Assembly: GCA_045614605.1 (NCBI GenBank)
Contig: JAZLDH010000022.1
Span: 8,751-72,750 of the forward strand
Direction of reading: 5' to 3'
Origin: Onthomorpha sp937906975
Lineage (GTDB): Bacteria > Bacteroidota > Bacteroidia > Bacteroidales > P3
Length of the DNA: 64,000 bases
Shown: positions 31,284-39,789 of the stretch, piece after piece
Numbering within the stretch: position 1 is the stretch's first letter
Layout of the letters: every line of letters starts with the position of its first letter
Program-made: the position numbers and the translations under genes
The notes under the pieces: model-generated
The model's database searches: none
What the model was told of the DNA's origin: nothing
What the model saw: the letters and a program-made list of their open reading frames with translations, nothing else

Positions 31284-33749
31284 ATGCAGACTTTATTTTG
31301 CGAAGTTTTATTGCCTTTACACCTACCAAGGGGATTTACATATCGAATACCGCTTGAATTATATGATAAGATAAAAGTAGGAGTAAGGGTAGCAGTTCAA
31401 TTTGGTGCAAAGAAAATTTATAGTGGTATAGTTTCCGAAATTCACGAAAGGGTTCCGAGTGTTACAAGCGTTAAATACGTTTTAGAAATCATAGACTCAG
31501 AACCCATTATTTCGGAAAAGACGCTTGCTTTCTATGATTGGGTAGCCTCTTATTATATGTGCTATATAGGAGATGTGATAACAGCGGCGATGCCTGCGCT
31601 TTTAAGACTTAGAAGTGAAAGCAAACTTATTGTATCTGATGAATTTACAGCCGAAATTGATAGTCTGACTCCAAGACAACTTGAAATTTTAAAAATAGTT
31701 GATGAAAAGGTTAATATTTCTATTGATGAACTAAAATCAAGAGTTTCAGAAAAAGGAATATTGCCTGAAATTACAAAAATGGTTAATGAAAAAATATTAG
31801 CCATTGACGAACAACTTGAAGAAAAATACAAACCTAAACTTCAGCCCTACATAGTTCTTTCCTCGGAGTATGAAACTGCTGAAAAAAAAGCAGAATTAAT
31901 TCAAAGTTTAAGTAGTAAAAAAACAACGGAAAGCCAACTGCAAACGTTTTTGCTTTTTTTGAGCGAATCGCAAGGCAGAAACGTTGTGGAAAAGTCCGCT
32001 TTTTTAGAAAAATGTAATAAAAATACGCTTCAAACTCTTATTAAGAAGAATGTTTTTGAAGTTAAATATCTTGTGCATTCACGTCTTAGTGAAAGAGCGT
32101 CTTGTTTTGATATAAACGATATTAAACTTTCTTCTTTACAACAAAAAGCCTTTGATTCTATTGTTAATTCTTGGCAAACAAATGAGGTAACTCTTTTGCA
32201 CGGTGTAACAGGGAGTGGAAAAACTGAAATATATATCAAGTTAATTGAAAGAACTATTAGAGAAGGTAAACAAGTTCTTTACCTTTTACCCGAAATTGCA
32301 TTAAGTATTCAACTACTTTCTAGATTAGAAAAGTACTTTGGAGATAAAATTGGCATATATCATTCTCGTTTTTCTAAGGAGGAAAGAGTTGAGATATGGA
32401 ATAGAGTTAAGGAAAACGACAAAGAAAAACGTTATCAAATAATAATAGGTTCTAGAACTGCGGTCTTTTTACCTTTTTCTGAACTTGGCTTAATTATTGT
32501 AGATGAAGAGCATGATAATGGCTTTAAACAAAGAGAGCCAGCTCCACGTTACAATGCGCGAGATGCAGCAATATATCTTGCAACCTTGCATAAGTCAAAG
32601 GTTCTTTTAGGTTCGGCAACACCAAGTTTAGAAACATTTTTCAATACTCAAATAGAAAAATATGGATACGTTGCCTTGAAAGAACGATTCCTTAATACTC
32701 CTATGCCAGAGATAGAGATAGCAAATATGAAAGAGGAATATATTAACAAAAAGAACTATTCTATTTTTTCGTCCTTGCTATATGGAAAAATATCTCAAGC
32801 GTTGGAAAATCACAAACAAGTGATTTTGTTTAAGAATTTAAGAGGTTATGCCTCTAATGTGCGTTGTGAGGTTTGTGGTTGGGTGGCAAAATGTCCAAAT
32901 TGTGATGTTTCCTTAACTTATCATAAACATTTAAATTCATTAAACTGTCATTACTGTGGCTTAACCTTACCTATATTAAATGAATGTCCAGCTTGCCATA
33001 GTCATAGCCTTGCGCAAACAGGTAATGGTAGTGAAAAAATAGAGGAAGAGACTTTAAGATTTTTCCCTAATGCGAGAGTAAAACGTATGGACTTAGATAC
33101 AACTCGCAAAAAGAATGATTATATGGAGATTATTCAAGAGTTTGAAAAAGGAAATATAGATATTCTTTGTGGAACTCAAATAATCACAAAAGGATTAGAC
33201 TTTTCAAATGTGGGATTAGTAGGAGTGATAGATGCAGATTCGCTTTTGTATTATCCAGACTTTAGAGCGTATGAAAAAACCTTTGATTTGCTAACTCAAG
33301 TTGCAGGAAGGGCAGGACGATTAAGAGAAAAAGGAAACGTAGTCATACAATCATTCAATCCAAACCATCAAATCTTTAAAGAGGTCTTAAATTACGACTA
33401 CGCCTCTATGTATAAAAATCAGATAGTTGAGAGAAAAATATTTTCTTATCCGCCTTTTGTTTATTTAACTAAGATTTTATTTCAATCAAAGGATAAGGAA
33501 ATTTTAGATTCCTTGTGCGCAGAATACGCAAATGAGATAAGAAAGATTTTTGCTCAAAGAATCTTGGGCCCTGAGTATCCTCCGATATTCAAAGTGAAAG
33601 GAATGTTTCAAAAACAATTTATATTAAAATTAGAAAAAACGATTTCCTATTCACAAGCTAAAAAGATGATAATGCAACTTAATGAAGAAATTTTAAGTAA
33701 AAAAGAATATAAAAATGTAAGAGCTATAATAGATGTAGATCCTTTTTAA
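31284..33749 (+). CDS. priA: Primosomal protein N' (replication restart helicase PriA)
   Basis: Start set at the ATG 5 bp after the META stop; an upstream TTG would overlap that gene. About 821 residues. N-terminal DNA-binding region, then the helicase: Walker A GVTGSGKTEIY, motif II IIVDEEHDNG, motif III LLGSATPS. A zinc-binding insert has CEVCGWVAKCPNC and CHYCGLTLPILNECPACH (eight Cys). C-terminal motifs ITKGLDF and TQVAGRAGR complete the fold. It reloads the replisome at stalled forks. Confidence 0.96.
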   Translation: MQTLFCEVLLPLHLPRGFTYRIPLELYDKIKVGVRVAVQFGAKKIYSGIVSEIHERVPSVTSVKYVLEIIDSEPIISEKTLAFYDWVASYYMCYIGDVITAAMPALLRLRSESKLIVSDEFTAEIDSLTPRQLEILKIVDEKVNISIDELKSRVSEKGILPEITKMVNEKILAIDEQLEEKYKPKLQPYIVLSSEYETAEKKAELIQSLSSKKTTESQLQTFLLFLSESQGRNVVEKSAFLEKCNKNTLQTLIKKNVFEVKYLVHSRLSERASCFDINDIKLSSLQQKAFDSIVNSWQTNEVTLLHGVTGSGKTEIYIKLIERTIREGKQVLYLLPEIALSIQLLSRLEKYFGDKIGIYHSRFSKEERVEIWNRVKENDKEKRYQIIIGSRTAVFLPFSELGLIIVDEEHDNGFKQREPAPRYNARDAAIYLATLHKSKVLLGSATPSLETFFNTQIEKYGYVALKERFLNTPMPEIEIANMKEEYINKKNYSIFSSLLYGKISQALENHKQVILFKNLRGYASNVRCEVCGWVAKCPNCDVSLTYHKHLNSLNCHYCGLTLPILNECPACHSHSLAQTGNGSEKIEEETLRFFPNARVKRMDLDTTRKKNDYMEIIQEFEKGNIDILCGTQIITKGLDFSNVGLVGVIDADSLLYYPDFRAYEKTFDLLTQVAGRAGRLREKGNVVIQSFNPNHQIFKEVLNYDYASMYKNQIVERKIFSYPPFVYLTKILFQSKDKEILDSLCAEYANEIRKIFAQRILGPEYPPIFKVKGMFQKQFILKLEKTISYSQAKKMIMQLNEEILSKKEYKNVRAIIDVDPF

Positions 33750-33770
33750 ATTATTTATTATTTTTGCACT

Positions 33771-34745
33771 ATGAAAAAATTTATACTATTAATATGTGTT
33801 TCGTTTTTCGCAAGTGAGTTGCGCTCTCAAAGTATTATGTTGCAAAATGCGGAAAAGGAATTGAGTTCTTTAATGAACGTGATGTTCTCTTCAAGAGACG
33901 ATAATGAAAGGTTTAACGCCAACGAAAAATTTATTAATATTCTAGATAACGTATTGGAATATCCTCACAGTTTTGACTATCCTTTTAAAAGTTTAGACAA
34001 GATTAGCATTCTTTCTTCTTCGGATAAAAGATTTAAAATATTCACTTGGGCGATTTTCTCTAACGAAGGAAATTATGATAACTTTGGAATAATTCAGGCT
34101 CGTAATGAAAATACAGAGGAATACGAGATTTATCGTCTTTTTGATAGAAGTGATGATGTGTTTTCTCCAGAAGAAGCAAAACTTACCGATACATCTTGGT
34201 TTGGAGCAGTGTATTTTGATTTGATTACAACAAAAAACGAAAATATTACCTATTATACCCTTTTAGGATGGGACGGTAAGGATATTTATTCTAAAAGAAA
34301 AATCATAGAACCTATCACTTTCAAAAGAAATTCAGGAAGACCATACTTTGGAGCTTCTATTTTCTACAAGGAAAAACAATTACAAAGAAAAATATTTGAG
34401 TACGCACCAACGGCTTCTTTCAATTTGAAATGGGATAATCAATACCATACAGAGGGAGGCATAAAAAAAGCAAAGCAAAAGGGAGTAAAAAAAGCAAAAC
34501 CTTTTGAAACCGAAGCCCAAAAGGTAGAAAAAAATTGGATGATACTCTATGAGGAATTAGAGCCTATGTATGATGGATTGGGAATGGTGAAAAATCTAAG
34601 CGTTCCTTCGGGAAAAGTTGTAGGATTAAAGTTTGAGAGAGGAAAATGGCGTAGAGTAGATAATTTAATACCGCGTAATTCAAAGAAAAAAGATGAAATA
34701 GACGTCAATATCTATAACTTTAATAAAGAAAAACGATTGTATTAA
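33771..34745 (+). CDS. Secreted protein of unknown function
   Basis: 324 residues, signal peptide to about residue 19 (ASELRSQ). No known domain was recognised. The mature protein is a likely beta-rich globular domain (FGIIQARNENTEEYEIYRLF, YYTLLGWDGKDIYSKRKIIEPI) with a Lys-rich linker near residue 230 and a basic C-terminus. It probably lies in the periplasm or on the surface. It precedes the TonB receptor gene by about 50 bp and may be co-transcribed with it. Confidence 0.75.
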   Translation: MKKFILLICVSFFASELRSQSIMLQNAEKELSSLMNVMFSSRDDNERFNANEKFINILDNVLEYPHSFDYPFKSLDKISILSSSDKRFKIFTWAIFSNEGNYDNFGIIQARNENTEEYEIYRLFDRSDDVFSPEEAKLTDTSWFGAVYFDLITTKNENITYYTLLGWDGKDIYSKRKIIEPITFKRNSGRPYFGASIFYKEKQLQRKIFEYAPTASFNLKWDNQYHTEGGIKKAKQKGVKKAKPFETEAQKVEKNWMILYEELEPMYDGLGMVKNLSVPSGKVVGLKFERGKWRRVDNLIPRNSKKKDEIDVNIYNFNKEKRLY

Positions 34746-34794
34746 TGTAAGGTTTTAGAAACCAGATTGTCTATAAAAGAAAAAAAGTAGTTAA

Positions 34795-37053
34795 ATGAAG
34801 AAATATTTATTTTTAGCAGCCTTTTTAAGTATATCATTAGGTGCTTTATCACAAAAAATTACAGGAGTAATTTACGATAACAAAACAAAAGAAACTCTAC
34901 CTTCAGCAAATATTTATTGGTTACAAGGAGGAGGTGGAACAATTTCCGATATAGTTGGAAATTTCACAATAGAAAAAAAGAAAGCTAACCAAACAAAACT
35001 AATATTTAGTTATACAGGTTATGCAAATGACACAGTTGAAATAAAAGACAACACAAATCTAAAAATTTACCTTAAACAAACAGGAACAGTCCTTTCAACC
35101 TTTGAGGTAAGAGAAAGGATGAAAAGTACATATCTTTCAAAAACTTCATTAGAAAACAAAGAAATAATTTCAGGAGAAGGATTAAAGCATTTGGCTTGTT
35201 GTAATCTTGGAGAAAGTTTTGAAAATTCTGCATCAGTTGATGTAGGTTATTCAGACGCTGTTTCAGGTAGTAAACAAATTCAATTATTGGGATTGACAGG
35301 TGTTTACTCTCAAATCCTATTAGAAAACATGCCATTTTTAAGAGGGCTATCCGCTCCGTTTGGTCTTTCATACGTTCCAGGAAATTGGATGGAAAGCATA
35401 TCAGTTAGTAAAGGTGTTGCAACAGTTAAGCACGGTTACGAAACCATTACAGGAATTATAGATTTGGAATATGACAAACCTCAAAAAGCAGACTTGTTTT
35501 CTTTCAATGCTTATTTGAATAACGAATTGAAAACCGAATTTAACGTTAAGGCCAACCACATTATAAACGATAATTTAGCAACAGGAATATTTGTTTACGG
35601 AACATATAATAATTTTAAATCCTTTGACCATCTTGGAAACGCAGGACAAGGAGATGGATTTAGAGATTATCCTTCTCAAACACAAATTAACGTTGCAAAT
35701 CGTTGGAACTATGAAGTTCATGACGGACTATGTAGTCAAACCTTAATCAATTACACTCGTGAAGAACGCTTAGGAGGACAAATGGCTTTCACAGAAGATA
35801 TGAGAGGAAGTGATTCTATTTACGGATTAGGAGGAACAGTTGATAGAGTACACTTCTTTACAAAGAATGGCGCACCTCTTGGAAATACATCTTCATTTGG
35901 AACACAACTTTCTGCAACATACTTTAAACAAGACGCATATTATGGACTTACAAATTACGAAGGAATAGAAACAGACGTATATGCAAATGCTCTTGTAAAT
36001 ACAATGGTTCGTGGAGGACACAATGTGGACTTTGGAGCAAGTTTCCGCTATACTGATGTGCAAGAAAATCTTTATTCAATGCCATATTTAGGAGCAAATC
36101 TTTTCTCTTCTAATAATCAAATAGGGGATTTGCGTACCAATTTCGTTAAAGAAGAAATCGTACCTGGAGTATTCGGACAATTTAACTTTATTTATGATAA
36201 AATATTTGTAGCAACAGCAGGTGTTCGTTACGATTACAACACAGCATACGCAAAACACATAATTACACCAAGACTTCATTTCCGTTGGAAGATAACAGAT
36301 GATTTGATTTTTAGAGGAGCAGCAGGAAAAGGCTTTCGTTCAGCAAATCTAATAGCAGATAACTTCGGTATATTAGCATCTTCAAGAGATATAATCATAG
36401 AAGAAGCCTTAGAAATGGAAGAAGCATACAATGCAGGAGTGAATCTATCGTATTCATTACCACTTTCAGACGACAGAGAAATGACAATAGCCTTAGATTA
36501 CTATCACACAAACTTTGTAAATCAAGTTGTAATGGACTTGGACCAAGATGCTAATCAAGTACATTTTTACAATCTTGACGGAAAGAGCTACTCTAATGCA
36601 GCACAATTAGATGTTAATGTAGAGGCTTTTAAAGGATTTAATATTACCTTAGCAGGAAGATACAACGATGTAAAGACTACATATCACGGAGAATTGATGG
36701 AAAAACCATACGTCGCAAAATGGAAAGGATTAGTAGTGCTTTCATACAAGACAAAGTATGATAAATGGATGTTTGACCTTACAACACAATTCAATGGCAA
36801 ACAAAGAATACCACTAAACGTAGGAGAGAAACAAGGATATGCAGACCCATACATATATATGCTTGGACAAATCACAAGAAAGTTCAAGAATTTAGATATA
36901 TATGTAGGAGTTGAAAACATCACTAACCACACACAAGAAGTTCCTGTTATAGGAGTAGATGAAATATTTACAAGAAAATTTGATGCCTCTGTGGTATATG
37001 CACCTGTAATGGGAAGATTGATTTACGCAGGTTTACGTTGGAATATTAAATAA
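34795..37053 (+). CDS. TonB-dependent outer-membrane receptor with CarboxypepD-like N-terminal domain
   Basis: 752 residues. Signal peptide (about 1-20), a carboxypeptidase-regulatory-like beta domain (about 21-95, ITGVIYDNKTKETLPSANIYW), a plug domain and a 22-stranded barrel ending in aromatic residues (LRWNIK). The plug holds an unusual Cys pair, HLACCNLGESFENSASVDV. The next gene, 20 bp downstream, encodes a His/Cys-rich HMA-like protein, so this receptor probably imports a metal or metal complex across the outer membrane. Exact substrate unknown. Confidence 0.92.
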   Translation: MKKYLFLAAFLSISLGALSQKITGVIYDNKTKETLPSANIYWLQGGGGTISDIVGNFTIEKKKANQTKLIFSYTGYANDTVEIKDNTNLKIYLKQTGTVLSTFEVRERMKSTYLSKTSLENKEIISGEGLKHLACCNLGESFENSASVDVGYSDAVSGSKQIQLLGLTGVYSQILLENMPFLRGLSAPFGLSYVPGNWMESISVSKGVATVKHGYETITGIIDLEYDKPQKADLFSFNAYLNNELKTEFNVKANHIINDNLATGIFVYGTYNNFKSFDHLGNAGQGDGFRDYPSQTQINVANRWNYEVHDGLCSQTLINYTREERLGGQMAFTEDMRGSDSIYGLGGTVDRVHFFTKNGAPLGNTSSFGTQLSATYFKQDAYYGLTNYEGIETDVYANALVNTMVRGGHNVDFGASFRYTDVQENLYSMPYLGANLFSSNNQIGDLRTNFVKEEIVPGVFGQFNFIYDKIFVATAGVRYDYNTAYAKHIITPRLHFRWKITDDLIFRGAAGKGFRSANLIADNFGILASSRDIIIEEALEMEEAYNAGVNLSYSLPLSDDREMTIALDYYHTNFVNQVVMDLDQDANQVHFYNLDGKSYSNAAQLDVNVEAFKGFNITLAGRYNDVKTTYHGELMEKPYVAKWKGLVVLSYKTKYDKWMFDLTTQFNGKQRIPLNVGEKQGYADPYIYMLGQITRKFKNLDIYVGVENITNHTQEVPVIGVDEIFTRKFDASVVYAPVMGRLIYAGLRWNIK

Positions 37054-37072
37054 TTAAAAGAATAAAATAAGT

Positions 37073-37534
37073 ATGAAAAAGATTTTCTTATCTGCCGTAT
37101 TGGCAATTATTGCATTAACATTTGGATATGCACAAGAACAAGAACAACCAAAAGAACAAACAGTTCAAATTTCTTTACCAAGATATTGTTGTTCAGAATC
37201 TGATCCTTTAATTGAAAAAACCTTAGCATACGAAAAGGGAGTTAAGAGTTTTCAAATAAACCCAATAACAAAATCAGTTCTTGTAACATTCAAAACAAAG
37301 AAAACAAATCAAGAGAAGATAGAAAAGGCATTAGCACAAGCAGGATTTGAAACTACAAACTTTTTACCAAACGAAAGAGCGGTTGCTAAGTTGCCTAACT
37401 GTTGCAAAAACACAGCAAGAGGATTAGAATCTGGTTGTGGACATCACCATGGACACGATCACTCTCACTCTCACGAGCATCACGATGGTTGTGGACATGA
37501 TCACTCTCACGATCATTCAGAAGACAAGAAGTAA
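37073..37534 (+). CDS. Secreted HMA-like protein with His-rich metal-binding tail
   Basis: 153 residues. Signal peptide (about 1-20, TFGYAQ). Residues about 31-98 have a heavy-metal-associated (HMA) ferredoxin-like pattern, but the usual CxxC is replaced by CCSESD. The last 35 residues are a string of HH, HGHDH, HSHSHEH and GCGHDH segments, giving many His and some Cys ligands, a hallmark of Zn/Cu/Ni-binding chaperones. It lies in an operon with the TonB receptor. Inferred role: periplasmic metal chaperone or buffer of the receptor. Confidence 0.88.
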   Translation: MKKIFLSAVLAIIALTFGYAQEQEQPKEQTVQISLPRYCCSESDPLIEKTLAYEKGVKSFQINPITKSVLVTFKTKKTNQEKIEKALAQAGFETTNFLPNERAVAKLPNCCKNTARGLESGCGHHHGHDHSHSHEHHDGCGHDHSHDHSEDKK

Positions 37535-38878
37535 TTATTCTTCCTCTTCTTCCACAGCTTCTTTTTGACAAAATTCGCTTTGTGAATTAATAGCTGGTTT
37601 ACAGCCTGCTTCTATTGAAATTTGTAAATAGTAGCAGGCTGTTTCTATATCATCAGTTTTTGCATAACACAAACCCAAGATGTGTGTAATATCTCCAAAG
37701 TTTGCATTGAGAAGATAAGCCTCTTTTAAATATTTTATAGCCGTTTTATATTTTCCAATTTCGTAATAGAGTCTTCCTAAATTAAAATACGAATCACTAT
37801 AATATGGCTCTTTCTTTATTGAAACTTTATAATGCTCAACAGCCTTATTTATATTACCTGTATGCTCGTAGGCTAAGCCTATGTTGTTGTTTATAAACTC
37901 TAAATCAGGGTTCATCTTGATTGCGGTTTGAAACTCAAAGAGAGCATCGGCAAACATTTCCAAATTCGTGAAAACAATACCTCTATGATTGAAATATTCT
38001 GCAATAGTATCACACATATCTATTGCAATATTCAAATCATCTAAAGCGTGTTTGTATTCAAAGATGTGATTAAAACAAATGCCTCGCACATAATAATACT
38101 CAGACTTAGCATTCCTTTCCAAAGCTGAGTTTAAATCATCAATTGCTCCGAAGTAATCTTTCTCAAATCCCTTTGAAATAGCTCTATTAAAATACAAATC
38201 TCCTGAATTGTCGCCTAAATTTTCCGCTTGATTAAAATAAGAAATAGAAGAGAAGTATTCCTTTTGCTCACGCTTTACAATCCCCATCAAAAACGAAGAC
38301 AATGCAGTAGGCTCCTCGTCAATAAAGGTAGATAACTTGTTGTAGGCACTCATACTCTCCTTTGCACGAAAATCAACGTAAGCTCCCATTAAATTATACT
38401 TTGTCTTATCTTCATCTTCATCAAGAAAGGCAATGTAGCCGTTAATGCAATTTGCAACTTTCTTTAAATCCGTTGTACTAAGTATAGTTATCTTATTAAA
38501 AAACTCCTTTTCTCCTTCATCAAGCAAGTATTCAAGTCTATCAATTGTTTCTTGCATTTCTTTAGGCTTGGTAGAAAGATAAAAAATAGATAAAATCTCA
38601 CTCAAATCGTTTTGATAATCCTCTCTTTCTACGATTTTAAGACAGGCTTGAGCCTCTTTGTGCTTTCCAATCTTGTAATAACAAAATGCCTTTTGAGGAT
38701 AAAGACTCCAAGCGGTGTCAATATCAACCTTTTCTACACCTTCAATATATGTAATTGCAGACATATAGCGAGCAGAGTCGATTTTTGCTTGCACAATATC
38801 AGAGGCGTAAAACTTGTTTTGTGAAAAAGAAAAAACAATACTTAGAATAAATCCAATAAAACAAATAAACGATTTCAT
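37535..38878 (-). CDS. TPR-repeat secreted protein
   Basis: Start set at the internal ATG that gives a clear signal peptide (MKSFICFIGFILSIVFSFSQ); it overlaps the upstream stop by an ATGA junction. The protein of about 447 residues consists of tandem tetratricopeptide repeats, such as AEYFNHRGIVFTNLEMFADA and PYYSDSYFNLGRLYYEIGKY. The C-terminus is acidic (EEEEE). A periplasmic scaffold for protein-protein binding. It abuts the HMA gene tail to tail (1-bp spacing). Confidence 0.85.
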   Translation of the reverse strand: MKSFICFIGFILSIVFSFSQNKFYASDIVQAKIDSARYMSAITYIEGVEKVDIDTAWSLYPQKAFCYYKIGKHKEAQACLKIVEREDYQNDLSEILSIFYLSTKPKEMQETIDRLEYLLDEGEKEFFNKITILSTTDLKKVANCINGYIAFLDEDEDKTKYNLMGAYVDFRAKESMSAYNKLSTFIDEEPTALSSFLMGIVKREQKEYFSSISYFNQAENLGDNSGDLYFNRAISKGFEKDYFGAIDDLNSALERNAKSEYYYVRGICFNHIFEYKHALDDLNIAIDMCDTIAEYFNHRGIVFTNLEMFADALFEFQTAIKMNPDLEFINNNIGLAYEHTGNINKAVEHYKVSIKKEPYYSDSYFNLGRLYYEIGKYKTAIKYLKEAYLLNANFGDITHILGLCYAKTDDIETACYYLQISIEAGCKPAINSQSEFCQKEAVEEEEE

Positions 38879-39489
38879 AATATCAATTCGCCACAACCCT
38901 CTCTAAGGATTTCACAATCATTTCCTACACATTTAACAACGCTAGAAGGCTCAAAGTTTAAACTTCCTCCGCCAACCATTGCCTCAACCTTATTTTCCCA
39001 TTCTTCAAAGACCAATTCTGCATTAGAATAGTCCTCAAAATTTCTATCCTCCACAGGAATAGAGCTGACAAGCAAAGGTCTGCCAAATTCTTTTACAAGT
39101 TCAAGAGTGAAATCACAGTTAGGAATCCTTATACCTATGCACTTCTTTTTGTTTTGAAAGATTTTAGGCACCAAATTGCTTGCCTCAAAAACAAAAGTGA
39201 AAGCACCGGGAGTGTTGTTTTTTAAAAGCTTAAAAAAATCGTTTGAAATAGGTTTAGTATAAGAAGATGCTTGACTTATACTATGACAAATAATTGAAAA
39301 ATCTGACTTTTCGAGTTTTTTCCCTTTTAAATCGGCAAGTCTGCGAGCGGCTTTTGGAGAATTAACATCGCATGCAAAAGCATAAAACGTGTCGGTTGGA
39401 ATGATAACAAGGCCATCTGATTCTAAAATCCTAATTATAGAATCAATAATCTGCTTATCAAAACCATTATCATAAATAGGGAAAAACAT
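38875..39489 (-). CDS. Sua5/YciO/YrdC-family protein
   Basis: About 204 residues from the ATG at 39489; an upstream extension would run into the tRNA-Leu gene and is rejected. Motifs: DGLVIIPTDTFYAFACDV (nucleotide pocket), RRLADLKGKK, NNTPGAFTFVFEA, CIGIRIPNCD and LLVSSIPVED. These match the Sua5-YciO-YrdC fold, closest to YciO-type members. L-threonylcarbamoyladenylate synthesis for tRNA t6A is the family reaction; YciO members may differ. ATGA overlap with the TPR gene downstream. Confidence 0.9.
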   Translation of the reverse strand: MFFPIYDNGFDKQIIDSIIRILESDGLVIIPTDTFYAFACDVNSPKAARRLADLKGKKLEKSDFSIICHSISQASSYTKPISNDFFKLLKNNTPGAFTFVFEASNLVPKIFQNKKKCIGIRIPNCDFTLELVKEFGRPLLVSSIPVEDRNFEDYSNAELVFEEWENKVEAMVGGGSLNFEPSSVVKCVGNDCEILREGCGELIL

Positions 39490-39513
39490 AAAACTTTTAA
39501 AAAAAGATAAATG

Positions 39514-39597
39514 TGCCCGGGACAAGACTTGAACTTGCACGTCAAAACTGACACCACCCCCTCAAAGTGGCGTGTCTACCAATTCCACCACCCGGGC
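39514..39597 (-). tRNA. tRNA-Leu (anticodon GAG)
   Basis: Minus strand: acceptor GCCCGGG with CCCGGGC, discriminator A, class II long variable arm, anticodon loop TTGAGGG (GAG), T-loop GTTCAAGTC. 84 nt. CCA is not encoded. Confidence 0.95.
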
Positions 39598-39649
39598 TTT
39601 GTGGTGCAAAATTACAAAAAAAATAAATACAAACCAACAAACAAAAAAC

Positions 39650-39763
39650 TTTATTTGTTTTCTTAGCTTTAGAAAAATAAATCAAAGAAAAAAATAAAAA
39701 AAGCTAAGAGAAAAAATTTTTTTTCTTAGCTTTTTTTTCTTTGCTTTAAAGTCTGTATCTTTG
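39650..39763 (+). repeat. A/T-tract hairpin block and -7 box before DPP III
   Basis: Copies of tcttagctttag, atcaaagaaaa, aagctaagagaaaa and ttcttagctttt form an inverted repeat (39696-39707 with 39725-39738). TATCTTTG (39756-39763) follows as a likely -7 box, with the ATG about 27 bp later. Confidence 0.55.
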
Positions 39764-39789
39764 CAGCTTTGAAACACAAATTATTTAAT

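Noticed and set aside
39490..39540. N-terminal extension of the Sua5-like protein
   Set aside because: It would read into the tRNA-Leu gene; the internal ATG at 39489 precedes the conserved fold.
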